Below the pieces are notes generated by a model, which was given only the letters and a program-made list of their open reading frames with translations, searched no databases and was not told the origin of the DNA. From the NCBI RefSeq assembly GCF_001039355.2, contig NW_019776028.1:1-64000 (forward strand): a stretch of 64,000 nt of DNA. Reading direction: 5' to 3'. The position numbers and the translations under genes were made by a program. The stretch's first letter is position 1; each line of letters opens with the position of its first letter. Source of the stretch: Lingula anatina (taxonomy: Eukaryota; Brachiopoda; Lingulata; Lingulida; Lingulidae). Below are positions 45,746-59,917 of the stretch, in pieces.

Positions 45746-46438
45746 ATGTTCTGTTTTCAAGTAGCCACTATACTAGTATATACATATCCCCACAGAGGGT
45801 ACACAGGCCCTGTGGCTGTCCCTCCACGCATGGCACCAACTTGGCAACCCTGGACTACGTCACACCCTCCATTGGATCATCACACCACAGTTAACACAGC
45901 AGAACAAATCACACAGAGAGCAGACCACACTGATGAGGACGACTTGCAAGGTAAAGTTGCATCCAATCTTCTTTCGGCCCATCTTACCAAAACTAGATGC
46001 CACAAAATCTGGAACCAAGAATATGTTCCTTTCAAAGAGCTCATTCCGCGTACTACAAACACATCCAACCGGTCCGAACGCGAAGGAGCTGATGACCTAC
46101 CAGAAACGAACCTTCTGAAATCATTGGGCCTCAGTAAAGAGGAAAAGAGGCAAAAGGAAATCACTTTTGGCCAATGGCAACAGGCATTTAATGTATTCAA
46201 AATCATGCACAACCTTAAATACCCTGGACAGAGTCAAAATCTGATCATTTATGGCAGCAGGATCCTGGAAATGTGGGCATCCAGATCAATGAGCTGGAAA
46301 GCCCTTGACGAGCAATTTCGTTCCAACTTCGAAGCTATAAATTACAAATGGAATGAGACTGATTTCTTTCTCATGACAGAAATCAGCCTTATGAGCAAAT
46401 ACCACTTCTTTCGTCCCCAGCTTTTGACCCTGTGGTAG
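45746..46438 (+). pseudogene. Gag-like ORF of a tyrosine-recombinase retroelement
   Basis: A 230-codon open frame (first ATG 45746) with IWNQEYVPFKELIP, ITFGQWQQAFNVFKIMHNLKYP and WKALDEQFRSNF, following the W..AF...K...P and W..D.QFR pattern of DIRS/Ngaro gag proteins. No zinc knuckle follows. It is open but isolated from any RT. Confidence 0.5.
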
Positions 46439-48257
46439 CTTCAACAATCTGCTACAAAAGAAGAAGAGCATGAAGCAGGAAATGAATAAACTAGGGAAAA
46501 GAACGTATTTGAGACAGGGGTAGATTGCTTAATCAATTTCTGAAAGCTGGTGATGCCTTCATTTTTGATGGAATGGCAGTAATCCAGTCAATGTAACCTC
46601 CAGGAAACTTCTGCATGCTTGGTGACAGCATTCCACTGATATCAATAGCAAAGAGATAAAGGTGTTCAAGAATCGACTTTCTTTGTTACCCACCTTTTAG
46701 CTTCCAAGAGCCATGAAAGATTATGAAGATCTGAGCATGGATCTCAGATCTTAGAAATATATAATCCTGACCAGAGAACTCCACATCATTAGAAGAAATA
46801 CCATGCCAATGGGAACAGCAAAAGGTGCTTGGCCAGTTCCTATTTCAGCATTGGGAATGGATGGCAGAATTCCTGGATGATATTGACAAATATTGCACAC
46901 ATTAAATAATGCCATGCTTGAAAGAAGTTAATTTTAAAGATAGCTCAGTATGGTTTTTAATGCTAATTAGATCAAAGTGCATTTAACTCAGTTTTCTTGT
47001 AGTCCTGTTTTATTTGTTAGTGTTTAGATCACAGTCGGAGTTATTGTTACAAAATGTTACTAAGTATTTTGAAAATGAGGGGCATTCAGCTTTCAGTACA
47101 AGTGTTAATATTGATGAGAAGAGACAAACATTATTATTCAAATAAGACAAAGGTTGTAGAGAAAGTGGGAGCAGCACTCAGATCGATGGTCTTCAGGAGA
47201 CAGGGGAAAACTACATGAAATAATCTTCTGTGGTTAGATCAATGGAGTACATTTAACCCTCAGCCAGACCAAGTTTATAAATTACACCAGCTTATCTAGT
47301 CTAATAGTACTTAGGGGTTATCTTGACACAGCTTTCAACAGGAAGAAGCCTCTGAGAGGTGTAGCACACAAGCACAGATGGTTCAGATGATGGGACATTG
47401 GCACTGAGATGATGGGACATTGGCACTGAGATGATGGGACGTTGGCACTGAGATATAATAAATTAAGAAACATCCATGACTATGAAACAATTTACCTCTA
47501 CCAAGCTGTCTAAATTTAACTTAAAGTTCAATATAGAATAACAATAGACAAAGAGACTAGTAATGTACATTTACAATATAGAAAGATAAGACTGCAGAGT
47601 GCAATATGTATTGTGTAATAAAGAGAAATGTCTGAATTACAGACAGAATCTTTCAAAAATTTTCTCTCAAGCTGTAGCACATCACCCTAGTTACAAGCAC
47701 CATATCAGACTTGTCCCTTACAGTTTATTTTTCATGCATGTACCCATACCACTTGGCATATCCCATGAAATGACTGCAGACAAATATAATGTAACCAAAG
47801 GAGAATTGGTCTGGCCATAAACTCTAGGAATTGTGGTGGTAGTGTATGAATAGATGAGTGACTTAAATCCTATAGTTAAGAATTAATTTTTTAAAATACT
47901 TTTTAAACAACAATGACAGCAGCATACAATTAACAATAGCACATAAACATTTAACTCTGCACTTATATAAGGAATTATCCCTCAAGAGATGGCAAGAGGG
48001 GAAAACACCTGCACCACTGATTTCTACTCATCTGGTGATAAAACCAAAAAATTGGACATTACCAATATTCAAAAAGAAAGCGGTCTTACTTATAAAAAAA
48101 CTCTGTTACTATGGTTATACATGCTTCCTGAGCAGAAACAAGGCTGACAGATAGTATGTTGTTAACATGCAGTACAACCACATCACCTGCATCTGTCCCT
48201 AATTACCACTGAAATAAACATCTGTTTATATCCACATTTCTACAACTACATAACTTT
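46439..48257. other. No gene seen; one 22-bp tandem repeat
   Basis: Downstream of POLK. Apart from three 22-bp units at 47386-47451, no coding or repeat structure is recognised. Confidence 0.5.
47386..47451. repeat. Three 22-bp tandem units
   Basis: Unit GATGATGGGACATTGGCACTGA repeated three times with one change. The unit is described by position 47386-47407. Confidence 0.9.
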
Positions 48258-51200
48258 TCACATGAAGAATTTGTCCAGCGTCTGGCCATTTTGTCCATTC
48301 AATGCTTTGTCACTTCTTCTACGTTTGGCTGATGGCTGTAACCCAGTCCAGTTTTCTCTGGAAGATGAAAAAACACCATTCTTGAACTTTTATACCACTA
48401 TAGCGAGATTAGGCTCAAAAGTAGAACAAGGTTAAATTCAAGGTCACATTAAGATTCCAGATATATGATTTCCAATTCAAGTTTGATAGTAACTAATGCA
48501 TCTCTTCTACTTTTGGGAATATAAAATTTTGACAAGGATGCATTGTGAGGAGCTTCACACCTAGGCAAATGCATCAACAAAAGTAGGTTAAAGTTGATAT
48601 TATATGTGACCTAACTCCAAGAGATGAGAACACAGGTCCTTTTTGTATAGGATGAGGGTTAACAGTGACATGTATCTGCTGACATGAGACCGAGCCATAT
48701 GAGACAGGCTGGGACTTAACCCAAGAATATTGCCAGCAATTATGCTGGTGGTTGTAATGAACACACTGACCAATATGCAACTTATGGTTATGAGTGATCA
48801 TAGTTGGTCACGAAAATGCCAGATATTTTACCTGGTATTTGTTTCCTTTAGCACTTTACTTTAAGAAATAGGTAACAAATTACTGGCCCAAAATATCCTA
48901 AATTCATTCTGACAATTTTTCATCATTTATAATAAATATACACACACACCTTTTATGACCTCCTCCCTGTTCCTGAAGGATTTCCTTGATGGTTGTTTTG
49001 CTGAGACAGGCATCCACATGTCTGTTAAATCTGTCCAGATCTGGATCCCACTGCTGGATGCCACACACAGGACACACTAGGGATGGTGGTGCAGTGGACG
49101 GGCAGCGACTCTCTTCAGATGTACTGGCATCATTAGTGTGAACATCATCTGACCCTTGTGTCTCAAACTCTGATACTGTTATTGTATTCTTTGCATGAAC
49201 TCTCCGGCACTGCCTGCGAGGTTCAATTATATCTGTTTCTATAGAATTATCACTTTGTGAGTTTAGACAAAGGTCCACATGGCAGTTAAACTCCTCCAGG
49301 TTTCTGCACTGTTGAATGATATTACACACAGGACACTGATATTTAACCATATCTGCTGCACTCTGTTTAATACTATTTCTATTACTGCTGGCAGTACATG
49401 TAGCTGGGGGATACGAAGTTCCAACAAAACTAGCAGAGTTTTCCAGTTCTTCATGCCCAGTAGCTTTTTCTTCTGAAAGGGGTTTTGAGGAATTGACAGC
49501 AACCTCAGAATCCATGTCACATGAAGTGTCACCTTTCATGAATGAGCTTAAATTAAAACCAGAAAGGTTTTCCAGGGGTTTGTCCTTCACCAGGCAGCCT
49601 TCACTGCTCACACTGGCCTCTGTTGCCACTTTAGTCTTGTTGAGAAAACTCACAAGTGTTGTCTGCTTTTGATCTTTCTTTGCGTTTTGAGACTGGAAGT
49701 TAGACATTCTGACCCCTGAAAATAATGAAAAAAACACCAAATTTTAAAATATCATATAGGCACATCTAAGCTTGGTTCAAGCCAACATTTGAAATTTTTC
49801 ATCAATTGTTGAAGATTTAATTTAATTTGGACAATTTTTTTTTTCAAATTTATCATCATTCTAACAAAATTTTTATATGGGCAAGGTACAAAGGAGAGGT
49901 GTTAGTTCATTAACTAACACTGAATTTTTGCACAATTCTTCGGTGGACTCATGCCCCCTTACTTCAATAAAGTGCTTTGTTAATTCACAAAATAAGCTGT
50001 ACAAATGTACAATAAAAGATCAATTTGTACCATTGAACCAGTACATTGGTAACAACTCAATAGCACAGATGACCTCACTTCATAAAATCCAACCTGGATA
50101 TTTTAAAGGGGGCTCATTTGAGATGACACTGTTAGCAATAAACCAAAATCTATAAATATTTAGAGGTACAACAGTATATATTATTGTGCATCACTTACCC
50201 ATGAGCCTCAACCTTAAAGGATTTGGAGAACACGCCAGAATTTCTGCTCTTAGTAAATCTTGTGCAGCTTTATAAATGCAGTCACTGTCACAGGTATACT
50301 CAACTAAGGACTGGGCGCGGGTTTTGACTTCAAACTTGACAGTTTTCAGCTTGAGAGTCACAGTTTTCCCCTATCAATTCAAGATAAAAGATGGTGTTAT
50401 TTATTTTCGGTTATCATTAAATCATTCAATAAAACAACATAATGAGATATGGTTTCTAATATAATTAAAAAATTAAAAGCTTTTATGCATATATGTACAT
50501 TGTTAAAACAGGTCATTTTGTCGAGAGAACTTTTTACATCATCTACGACATACATTAACAGACCACATATAAAACACATTGCTATCCAGTGCTATTGCAA
50601 TGCCAATTTTAAATATTCAAGTAAAGTGAAATAAATGTACAAACACTCAAGTTCTCCTGCATAAGATCACTGGCAAGTTCTTCACACAGTTCACTGCACT
50701 TCTGGTAGAGGTCAGTCGTTTTGCTCATTTCTTGAAATGTCCTGCCAATGTGGAAAGAAATACCATCATTTAAACCATAGCCATTAAAAACACTCAAAAT
50801 GTTAAGTTTTCTCTATATATGAAATCTTAAGTTAAAGCTATCAATGTCCTGCCAATGTGGAAAGAAAAACCATCATTTAAAACATAGGCATTAAAAAAAC
50901 TCAAAATGAAAAGTTTTCTCTTTATATGAAATCATATGTTAAAGCTATCATCACAGTGTGCAGCAACTGACTGTTATTCTTTTCAATACAATAAACAACC
51001 TACTGCACACAAATGGGGAGGTACTTACCTTTCAACACTCATGCTTTTTCTCTCAGAATCTCTGAAATGAAGATCAACCATAACTGTAGTTAGAAATTAT
51101 ATGCCAGGTTGCAAACTACATGTACATCAAGGACACTCCAGTTACACTGTACTTGTGTATCTATCAAGAGTTCCCCAGAGAGCTATCAAGCCATCATTTG

Positions 51201-54200
51201 GTCAGCCACTGGCCTCAAAATACAGCTAAGATTTACCAACACAGCTGTGTTATGGGGGATGATGGGTTGGTTCATCAGGACAGTCTGTGGGTGACCTAGC
51301 ACACCCCCCCCCACCAAGTTATTCTTTTGCACTCCCTGTACCCCCAAATCCTGGGGAAACCCCTGGCCCCCGTTTCACAAAGAATCTTAAATCCGTAGAC
51401 GTCTTACTCGAGCTGGGTGGCCTAGCTAGGTCGACTTAGCTGAAGTCGACTTGGAGTGTTTCACAAAGAATCTAACGTCTTAGCTTGGCGTGCTTACCGT
51501 AGTCGACGCGCACGAGAAACTCTTCAAGAAAAGGAGGTGTAAAATTGCAAAAGTTTCACAAGACATGACGTTTCATGGCCTCTTTCGGCCGAGAACGATC
51601 GTTTATCATCGATAAAAGTCAGCCAAAACACAAACAAAGTTTGTTTTTGAACTTTATTGATTAGTTTAACTTCAATACAACTTCAAAGCAACAGTTAAAC
51701 ATTAGCTTGTCGTGGAACACTACTGAGGGACGTCTAGCGGTCAAAAACATAAACAAACACGCGATCGGCTGGGTAAAGTGGAATTTTATTTTTTATTTCA
51801 ATATTCCATAAATGTCAGTGCTATTCAAGGATATTATAACACAATATCTTGAAGGAGGTATGTTCTTTCCAAATTTTTGTTGTTTATGCTCTCATTTACC
51901 GAGTTTTAGTTGAGCTTGCCGACTTAAGTCTCCTCCCGAGGAGGCTTGACATCGTCGACTTACAGCTAAGAAAAAACGTCGTAAGCCACCTTTTAGATTC
52001 TTTGTGAAACGGGACTTAGTGACGTAACGACTTAATTACGTTGGTAACCAAGCCCTAAGTCAGGGAAACCGACTTAAGTTTTTTTGTGAAACGGGGGCCT
52101 GATGTCTATAAACATTACCTGCCAATTCTCGTCGAGCCAATACCAAGGCAAATCTGCATGAAGTACTTGAATGACACCTGGGAATACAGGTGATACAATA
52201 TCCCCCTCTTCTCATACACATCAGCACAGGTGGTCACACCAAGAGCACTCAGCATCTTCTCAGATACTTTGCCAATCCCACACACCTGACAAGAGTACCA
52301 GTATTATGCTTTACTTACAGAGCAGGACTTAGGGGATTTGGGGGTCAAAAACCACTCCTAGTTTTAAGGTAGCTTTTGCTTTTCTCAAAGGCCTGTTGCA
52401 CACCTATTGAATCATTCCTCTGCTTCCAAAGTTCATTTTTGCATAAAATAAAATGGAGGATATCTGTTCACTTTGCTTACAATTAAATGGATAATGGGAA
52501 TTTAAAAGAGTTTGAAACTGAATAAAGTGACAGTTTATGAGCAATATAAATTATATGAGGATGACAGGAAAATTTTAGTATTTTGGCACAAAATCATGTA
52601 AACAGTCTCTTCATTTCAATTTTTATTCCAAAAAAAAAAAAAAAGGAAATGTTTTCAGAGGGAAATATTGAGCCTAAATATACACTGCCTACATGCCAAA
52701 ATAAAGTAACCAACACACCTTCCTTATGCTAAGAACATCACAAGTAGTAAAACAACATATAACCTCTTTTCCCATAGAATAGTACAAGATGGACAATATA
52801 CGTGTTCCCTTCACTTACCTTTCTAATGGGCATATCTTTCACAAAATCCATGACTGCCTCTCTGGTGGCTGGTATCATATACTGCCCATTGGGCTTGTTC
52901 TTGTCAGAGCACACTTTGGCCAGCATTGTGTTGGGGGCTATGCCTTAGGGATGGAGAGCAGGGTTTTAGTTATTACTGATCATTTAATGGCTTAAGTGTA
53001 TCATTGCAATGAAAATTTTGAGAATATTCATTTGCCATTTACAATTTGTCATTTTAAAATACAAATGATAGTATGCCTTGGCATCTTAATCTAAAATTTA
53101 CAAAAATGTAAGATGTAGAAATTAACAATCAATAAATTATCTATGTTGGCCATACCTGCACTTGCAGTGAGATTTGTTTTCTGTTGTATTCTGAACCTCA
53201 TTTCATGCACTGCTTCCTCGGCACTAAGTCCAAATGTCCTGACTTCTTTGATTACCACTCCTTTCCCACACTGGGGGCATCCATGTTCTGCTGTTGCAGC
53301 ACCAATAGTTGAAATATGAGCACCACTGTCATCATTATCATCACCATGGACACAGTTACCATCACCACGGTCACCGTTATCATGACCACTGTTACCATTA
53401 TCATTACCATGGTCACCATTATCATCACCACTGTCAAAATTATCTTTTTCTGGCTTACTCTGCGTAACTTCACTGTTGCCAATTACCAAATGTTCACCAT
53501 TAGCATTTTCTTCAGTGGAAACTTCCCTCTTGCTTCTTGAGGGTTTACCATTTTCATGACTCTCAACACCAGAATGTTCCAAACAAGTGCACCTGTCAGT
53601 GGTTAATGTATGTGTTCTTTCAGCTTCGGACAAGTTTTGTCTTTTTTCCAAGTGGTCTGTGAAGTCCAGGTACGCCTCATCTAAACTCATTGGACAAAAG
53701 TTGGGATCATACTCTGACATAATGTCTCGCACCTCTTTACTCACAGCTCGATACTTGTCAAAATTTGTTGGAACGATTACAAGATCTGGACACAGTTTCT
53801 TTGCAATGAAACCAGGCATTGCTGCTCGAACACCAAATCTTCTGGCCAAGTAGTTGGACGTTGACTGAAAAAAGAAAAAAATCAATTGGGTCAATGTTTT
53901 TTCTAAAATCTTGAAAAGGCTGGGTCTTGGACAATATATTGTAATTTCAGAATTTCCGAGTTGTGGTTTACATTTAAACAAAAACGTGTTTTTATATCAA
54001 CAAATAATAACAAAGCATTCAACCAATTAAAAACACTATTAAATCTAAATCAACATATTTCAATTATTTAGTAACCATCAAAATAAAAACATACCTGCAC
54101 ACAATTCAATACACACTGAATGCTTACTTGCGCTGAAATCTACCATCACAGAGAGCATAATCTGGTTATGAATAAAAATGACAAAAAAAAAGAAAAAAGA

Positions 54201-57200
54201 ATTCAAGAACTCAAAAATGTTACAGGAAAGATGTCTCACCAACATGCCCATTCCTCCTACAGCCATGGGTTTATTTCTCAGACTTGGTGCATCCCGCATT
54301 TCTACAGCAGCATAGAAAGCATCCATGTCCACATGAACTATTGTATGTCCAAGATCCCGGGATTCTTCCAACTGGTGAAGTAACTTGTCTGCCTGACATG
54401 ATGATGATAATAATAATAATAATAATAATAATAATTCATTATTTCATTTATCACAAAAAAATACATTTACAGGCTCTCTACACTACTACAGTGGTATAGT
54501 ATACAATGATATACATCATACATAGCTTTCACTGCAGGACTACTCCATACCTCTATTGTGCCTTGCTCTATGTTCTTCTTGGTCAACTTCAAAAACTTCC
54601 TTTTCTGCTCAGCTATCCTGATGATTACTTGTTCTTCTTTCTTCAGTTCATTTTCATAAAATCTTGAGCCTGTGTAAAAATGCATAAGGACAATTTTAAA
54701 ACTCAGAGCCACTTGGAACACCGTTTTTACTTCCACAAAGTCCAATGATTACTTAACACATTTTAACTACATCTGTGAAATTGACATATGTTCCAAGTCT
54801 AAAGTTGGGTCAAGTTCCCTGGCTTGGTTGACTAGGATTTCCATAAGAGTGCTGTAACAGTGTTCCTGATAGGATAAGATGTGTGCATGAGACCACATAA
54901 CGTTGGAAATTAAGTTCTTTGCCAGGGAACCCAACTTACAAGTTCTTTTGTGTGTGTTAAACTGGTGCCAGGGCACTTGGCCATTAAGGATGACATACTG
55001 CCTACTGTCAGTCTTTACTATTACATCAGAAGGCTAAGGTGGTACAACCTACCCTTTGATGCCTCATATATGATTTTGTTGATCTTCTCCTTGTCCAGGC
55101 CCTCCATTCCAGCCTTGTTGTCGTTGAGAGCCATACGGGATACGAGGTCTTTACCATCTTCATTAGCTTTGGTTGCACCTGGATCATGTCATCAGAATAA
55201 TAGTTGATATATTTAACATAATGTAATTATTCTTACTTAATTTCCACAAAGCGAGTAATAACCTGGGTAATTTTGGATTTATTCACCCATGACTACACAA
55301 ATGAAATCTGTTAAAAGATAATATTAATAGATTAATGTTCTTAATGTTTTTTTAGTACTAAATTTTTTCAGATATTTTTGTCCAGCGACTACGTACTTCA
55401 GTGTGTTACAATTCACTATGTTGGTGTAAATTGTGCAGCTATGAGGCAGTCCCTTATTCAGCATCTTTAAGTGAAAATTATGGAAAAATTCCCATCATTT
55501 CACTAGAGAAGAGCCTCAATGAATCAAATGCAAAAAAAGTGTAAATTTTATTCCTCTAAGAATATTTCCTGGAAATTATAAAAGTTCAGAATGTTTCACA
55601 AGCTGTAGTGGCAATGAGCCAGCTAGGGAAAAGCTCAATGTAGGTGTCTATACTCAGCAATTGCAAGCATATATGAGAGAGACTTCACAAAGAGACACCA
55701 CAAAAAGGAAGACCTGCGTGCTACATCCTCAATTTGCATTTCTATCCTTGCCACTCTACCTACTTGACTTTAACAATTGTATCTGACAAGTGGACACCTT
55801 GGAGTCACCAAAAAGATGCCTTGGCATCATAAAAAGAAGTTACATGACCAGTTACATATGACATTACATAGCTACGTGCCACATGTGTCAAGTAAATAAT
55901 AAAGAAGTAAATACCTGTGCCCCCCCCCCTTCACCTGGAGGAATCCCACTGGGGGAACAGATATATATGCACAGTTAATTGTTATTTAACTAAGCATGCA
56001 TCTGTCATATAGCACTGAAGAACTTAAATGCTGAGTATGTTGTACACCTCATGATGATATAAGTTAACCAAAATACATGAAACTTCTTTCCTTCAGACAT
56101 TTAACAATTGTTTAACTTTAATGAACATTTGTTTTATTTGCTGGTAGCAACATTATTTCAAAACAATTACTAGCTGCATATCATACATGGGCGTAACTAG
56201 GCATACGCACGGATACACTGTGCGTACATTTTTTTTTTGGCCAACCATGATATTATTTTATATAAATTTAGTGTATTTTTTACGGATATAAAAGAAAATC
56301 CTCTGCTTATTAAAGTCACCTGTAAGTACAAATCCTCTGTATCAATTGTATAGGCACAATTGTTCTCCCCTCCTAATGCAAGCAAATATTTTATTTATCA
56401 GGAATTTGAAACTTATGAAAGCAAGACTAGATAAAGATGAACAAATCAAAAAGAAAATAATAGATGCTGATGAAACAAATCCATGTACCTTAACAATGGC
56501 AGAACACGGTTACTCCAGAGACTGCACAGCTCTCTACTCTCACGACGAAAACGAGAAATCTCTTTCCATGTCTCCTACCAACCTCAAAGAACAACTCAAT
56601 GCAGATCCCCCTGATGACTTTGTCAATGTAGACATACAAGAATTTGAAAATGTGGATCTGGTTCTCAGATCACTAAAGACTCGGAATTTCAAAGCGGTCC
56701 CTCCATTTTAAAACAAGAGGTCCAGGGACCCTAGATCTACGTTTCAAAATGCAGTGTCCCCCAGACATTAGCACCCCATTTCCATAGATTAGATCGACCT
56801 ACTTTAGATCGACCTAACTCCCTGGGGGTTCACGCTAAAAAGCTGTCAGCCGGGCGGACACGAAAGTTAATTACCTCCTTACAGCTTGTAGTAGGCGGGA
56901 CGGACATTTAAGTCGGATTATCTGAAAGTAATCTAGTGAGACTCCCCGCGGGGATAGATCGATCTAAAATCTATGGGAATAGAGCCTAGGATTCAAAACT
57001 GTCTGCGGTCATCCACCAGACCCTGACAGAGTAGAGCTCACCGTTTCGTTACATAGGGCCAGCAAATTTATCAGAAACAAAGGCTGAAATAAATATATAA
57101 TCAGCTTTGGGTACACCTACTAAGATCACTGAATGAGCTGCCGTCTTGTTTTTGACGCTGTGTTTTCTCCATCTCGGAGTCCCTTTTGGAATTTTGACGA

Positions 57201-57289
57201 CTTGGGGCCTGATTCCCCGGTTGAGCCCAGTCACAAGAACGCCAGTCCTCCTGTTCGTCATCGTCTTCAAAATCATCCTCACAGTCCAT
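48258..57289 (-). CDS. POLK: DNA polymerase kappa (translesion polymerase)
   Basis: Twelve minus-strand exons: 57121-57289, 55053-55178, 54551-54669, 54240-54392, 53156-53864, 52819-52943, 52119-52285, 51029-51061, 50645-50741, 50199-50370, 48950-49715, 48258-48357. All join in phase to about 911 codons, close to vertebrate POLK length. Visible parts: kappa-specific N-clasp ([19 protein letters not shown]); catalytic Y-family motifs [14 protein letters not shown] and [23 protein letters not shown]; thumb helix-hairpin segment [15 protein letters not shown]; little finger ([18 protein letters not shown]); two UBZ fingers ([46 protein letters not shown]); KRRR basic patch; and a C-terminal PIP box QTLDKFFM. 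It bypasses DNA lesions in the nucleus with PCNA. Exon 5 carries an Asp/Asn/Gly-rich insertion. Introns hold MITEs. Confidence 0.95.
51365..52099. mobile_element. ~735-bp MITE with GGCCCCCGTTTCACAAA ends
   Basis: Left GGCCCCCGTTTCACAAAGAA and right (reversed) GGCCCCCGTTTCACAAAAAA; a second inner pair (GTTTCACAAAGAATCTAA at about 51459 and its complement near 51995) gives nested inverted repeats. Lies in the POLK intron between exons 7 and 8; its end is 18 bp from the exon 7 donor. Confidence 0.8.
53321..53434 (-). repeat. Asp/Asn/Gly-coding minisatellite in POLK exon 5
   Basis: Imperfect 12- to 18-bp units (CACCATTATCATCAC-like on the plus strand) encode [20 protein letters not shown]-type sequence on the minus strand, in frame, between the palm and little-finger parts. 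Confidence 0.85.
54400..54435. repeat. (GAT)n(AAT)n microsatellite
   Basis: Directly upstream (in POLK direction) of exon 4. Confidence 0.95.
56346..56711 (+). other. Unexplained 121-codon ORF in POLK intron 1, antisense
   Basis: Open plus-strand frame rich in K, D and E ([36 protein letters not shown]), ending just before a family A MITE. No recognised domain; perhaps a captured or retroelement fragment. Confidence 0.3.
56771..56986. mobile_element. MITE, family A copy 3
   Basis: Ends GCACCCCATTTCCATAG and CTATGGGAATAGAGCC with internal GATCGATCTA; relative of 1531-1756 in POLK intron 1. Flanked by TTA and TA. Confidence 0.75.
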
Positions 57290-59886
57290 GCTGCTGAATG
57301 TTACAACTACTACAACCCTCCAGCTTCAACGCACTGACAAGATGTTCACTTCACAAACACGTACGGCAGTACTGGTTCCTCTGCGATAAACTACTCACGT
57401 AAAGTACGTGACAACTTAAAACCATTCTCTCATTAGCGGGTTTTAGTGCTGACACCTATTGAAGAAAATAGGTCAATGAAATCCTCCAGTTAGTCAAGAG
57501 TTATTTCGCAGCTATCGCAATGACAGAATGGCACTCTCTGTCGCCTTGATCGTTTAATGTTTCTTTGCGTTGCTTGGACATTTAACCCACCCACCGTATC
57601 ATGGTGGGTTGTTGGGTCCAAGACAAATCCAAAAAACATTTATAATGGCATTGTAAAAGCACACACTGGCACAATTCAGATTGTGATAAAAATAAATTAA
57701 TAATAATCAACTACATTTTAAAAATGGGGAAAAACGATCAAAAACGGGTTAGTAAATTTAACCCAATTACTTCATAACAGGTTTCGACACCAGGCGCATA
57801 TTTGTTAGCGTTGGTCCTTTTTTTTTTAGATTATTTTTCTATGACATTTCACATATTTCATAGATTTGATATATTTTGTTTGGATTCTTTGTCATTTATG
57901 GTTTTCGTACTAAAAACTAAATAATGTTGGGGTCGTAAACCAATCCACTATATTTTCACCATTTGCACATGATATTTGATCATTTAAATTTCACTCAAAC
58001 AATTTATTTCATTAAAAAATATTGCAAAAAGACTCGAAGCAATGGATTACTTGAAGAAAGGAAAACCTAAATCTTAGAGCAGGTGAGTTCCAAAGATACC
58101 GTCACAGCTAGTAATTTGGATGCAACATAGTCTGATGTTGAAGAACACCACAGATTCGAAGCACCAGGCACCATTGAGTCAGAACCAGCTAGAATTCCTC
58201 AAAACCAAGCCCAGCCAATTGACCCTGTTGTGGACCAAGACAAATTAAACGGTAAAGATCAAGGGGTTTGGAGTAAGGTCCACCCACCACAGGGACGAAG
58301 GCAACGCAAGATTTTCCAAGGAGGGTCGCCTACAACATACATGTAAATCGCCATCAATTTAATGAATAAGCTAGGGGCAAAGCTTAAAAGGTAAACTGAT
58401 TTTAATAACATTTTAAAAATTAATGTCAGCTACATTTTCAGAAGAAAAAAGAGAAGCAGTGTCCCGTTAGGTTTTTATTTATTGATTGATTTATTTATTT
58501 TTTATTAATTTTTTTAAGATGATACGCAGGGCGGAAATGTCGTAAGCAACGAGACTCACGCCTGGACGATGATGAGGGATTATTATAATTGTTATAGAGG
58601 CTAATGAAGTGCACTGATTTAGGGCAACTTCAGATTTTGCTTCATGTTGGGAACTACATTACTCAAACTAGGATAGAAGATAATATCTTTATTTTGCGTC
58701 CTAGACTCAAATTGCTTGTCATCGAACCAACTTCGAATTCACCGCGAACTGCAATCTGGGAGATTTCAATTCTCCAAGAGAAAATCCCCACGTGTTACAC
58801 CCGGCACTCATTATAATGTAAAATTTGAGTAGGTTGAATTTTATCATTATCTTCATTATACGTCTTTTATTTCCAAAAGGAAATGGCTCATGAAAGTTTC
58901 AACTTTAATATAGGGGTAAATTAAGTCTTTGTTCGACTGAACCAATCATTTAAATGGCAGCAATATTTCAACATTTTTTCCAGGAATCAGGAAAGTGAAC
59001 TAAGGTAGCCGCCAACCTGTGGTAATTGCTATCCTCTTCTTACCTCATCTGTTTTCCTATTTTCAACACTTTAACTGCTTGTCAGTTTAGAGTGTCTGAT
59101 AAGTTGCAAAGTATTCATTTCTTTTCATTTTTTTAAAAGTATATTCATTAAAGGAATAAAGGTTGGAAAGAAATAATAATAAATCAATAGAAATAATTTT
59201 CTTTTGGAATATTATACAGACTTGACATTTAATATGAAATATTTTTTCCAAATCATTTTTCATCAGTTTTTTCCTATTATGCTGACTAATAAATGAAAAT
59301 AAAGATAAAATCGCGCTTAAATTATGACTTTCGGTAATCTCTTCGATGTCATCGTGACATCAGTTCATTAATTGAATTCGTCAGTGAAGCAAACAAAAAT
59401 ACATCGCTTATTCTAAGTCATAAGACAACCATTGGAGCGATATATCGGGTCTCCACGTTTTCCAAATTATCGTCTGTAAAAGAGTTACACTCCCCACTAA
59501 AGTCCCTCATGCCAGTGTCAAATCATCTCAACGGTCGCTGTTATGCCTGACCTCATCGTGCTGCTACCAGGGCTCTCAAGGGGCAGGGCATTCTTTGGGA
59601 TAGGTTTTTAGAGTTTAATCTGGAATAACATTCAAGGCATAGACGTTTTGTTGTAGGACATGCAGGTCTTTGATTCGGCGAGTAATGATCCGCCCACATA
59701 TTGTCTGTGTTTCAAATATGGCTGCCCATTTCCTTGATTCTGTAAGTTATCTGCTATTCAAAATGCTCTGTGTGAACCGGCTATTTCATCGTGCAACCTA
59801 AAATTGTTCCTAAGATGCCCCTTATCAAATGATGGTCCAGTGGTTCCCAGATTATTATTTTATTTGATGTGGTTCAGGTTTTCATT

Positions 59887-59917
<31 letters not shown>

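Noticed and set aside
53252-53540. Met/Val/Thr-rich ORFs in both frames of POLK exon 5
   Set aside because: Frame shadows of the in-frame Asp/Asn/Gly minisatellite.
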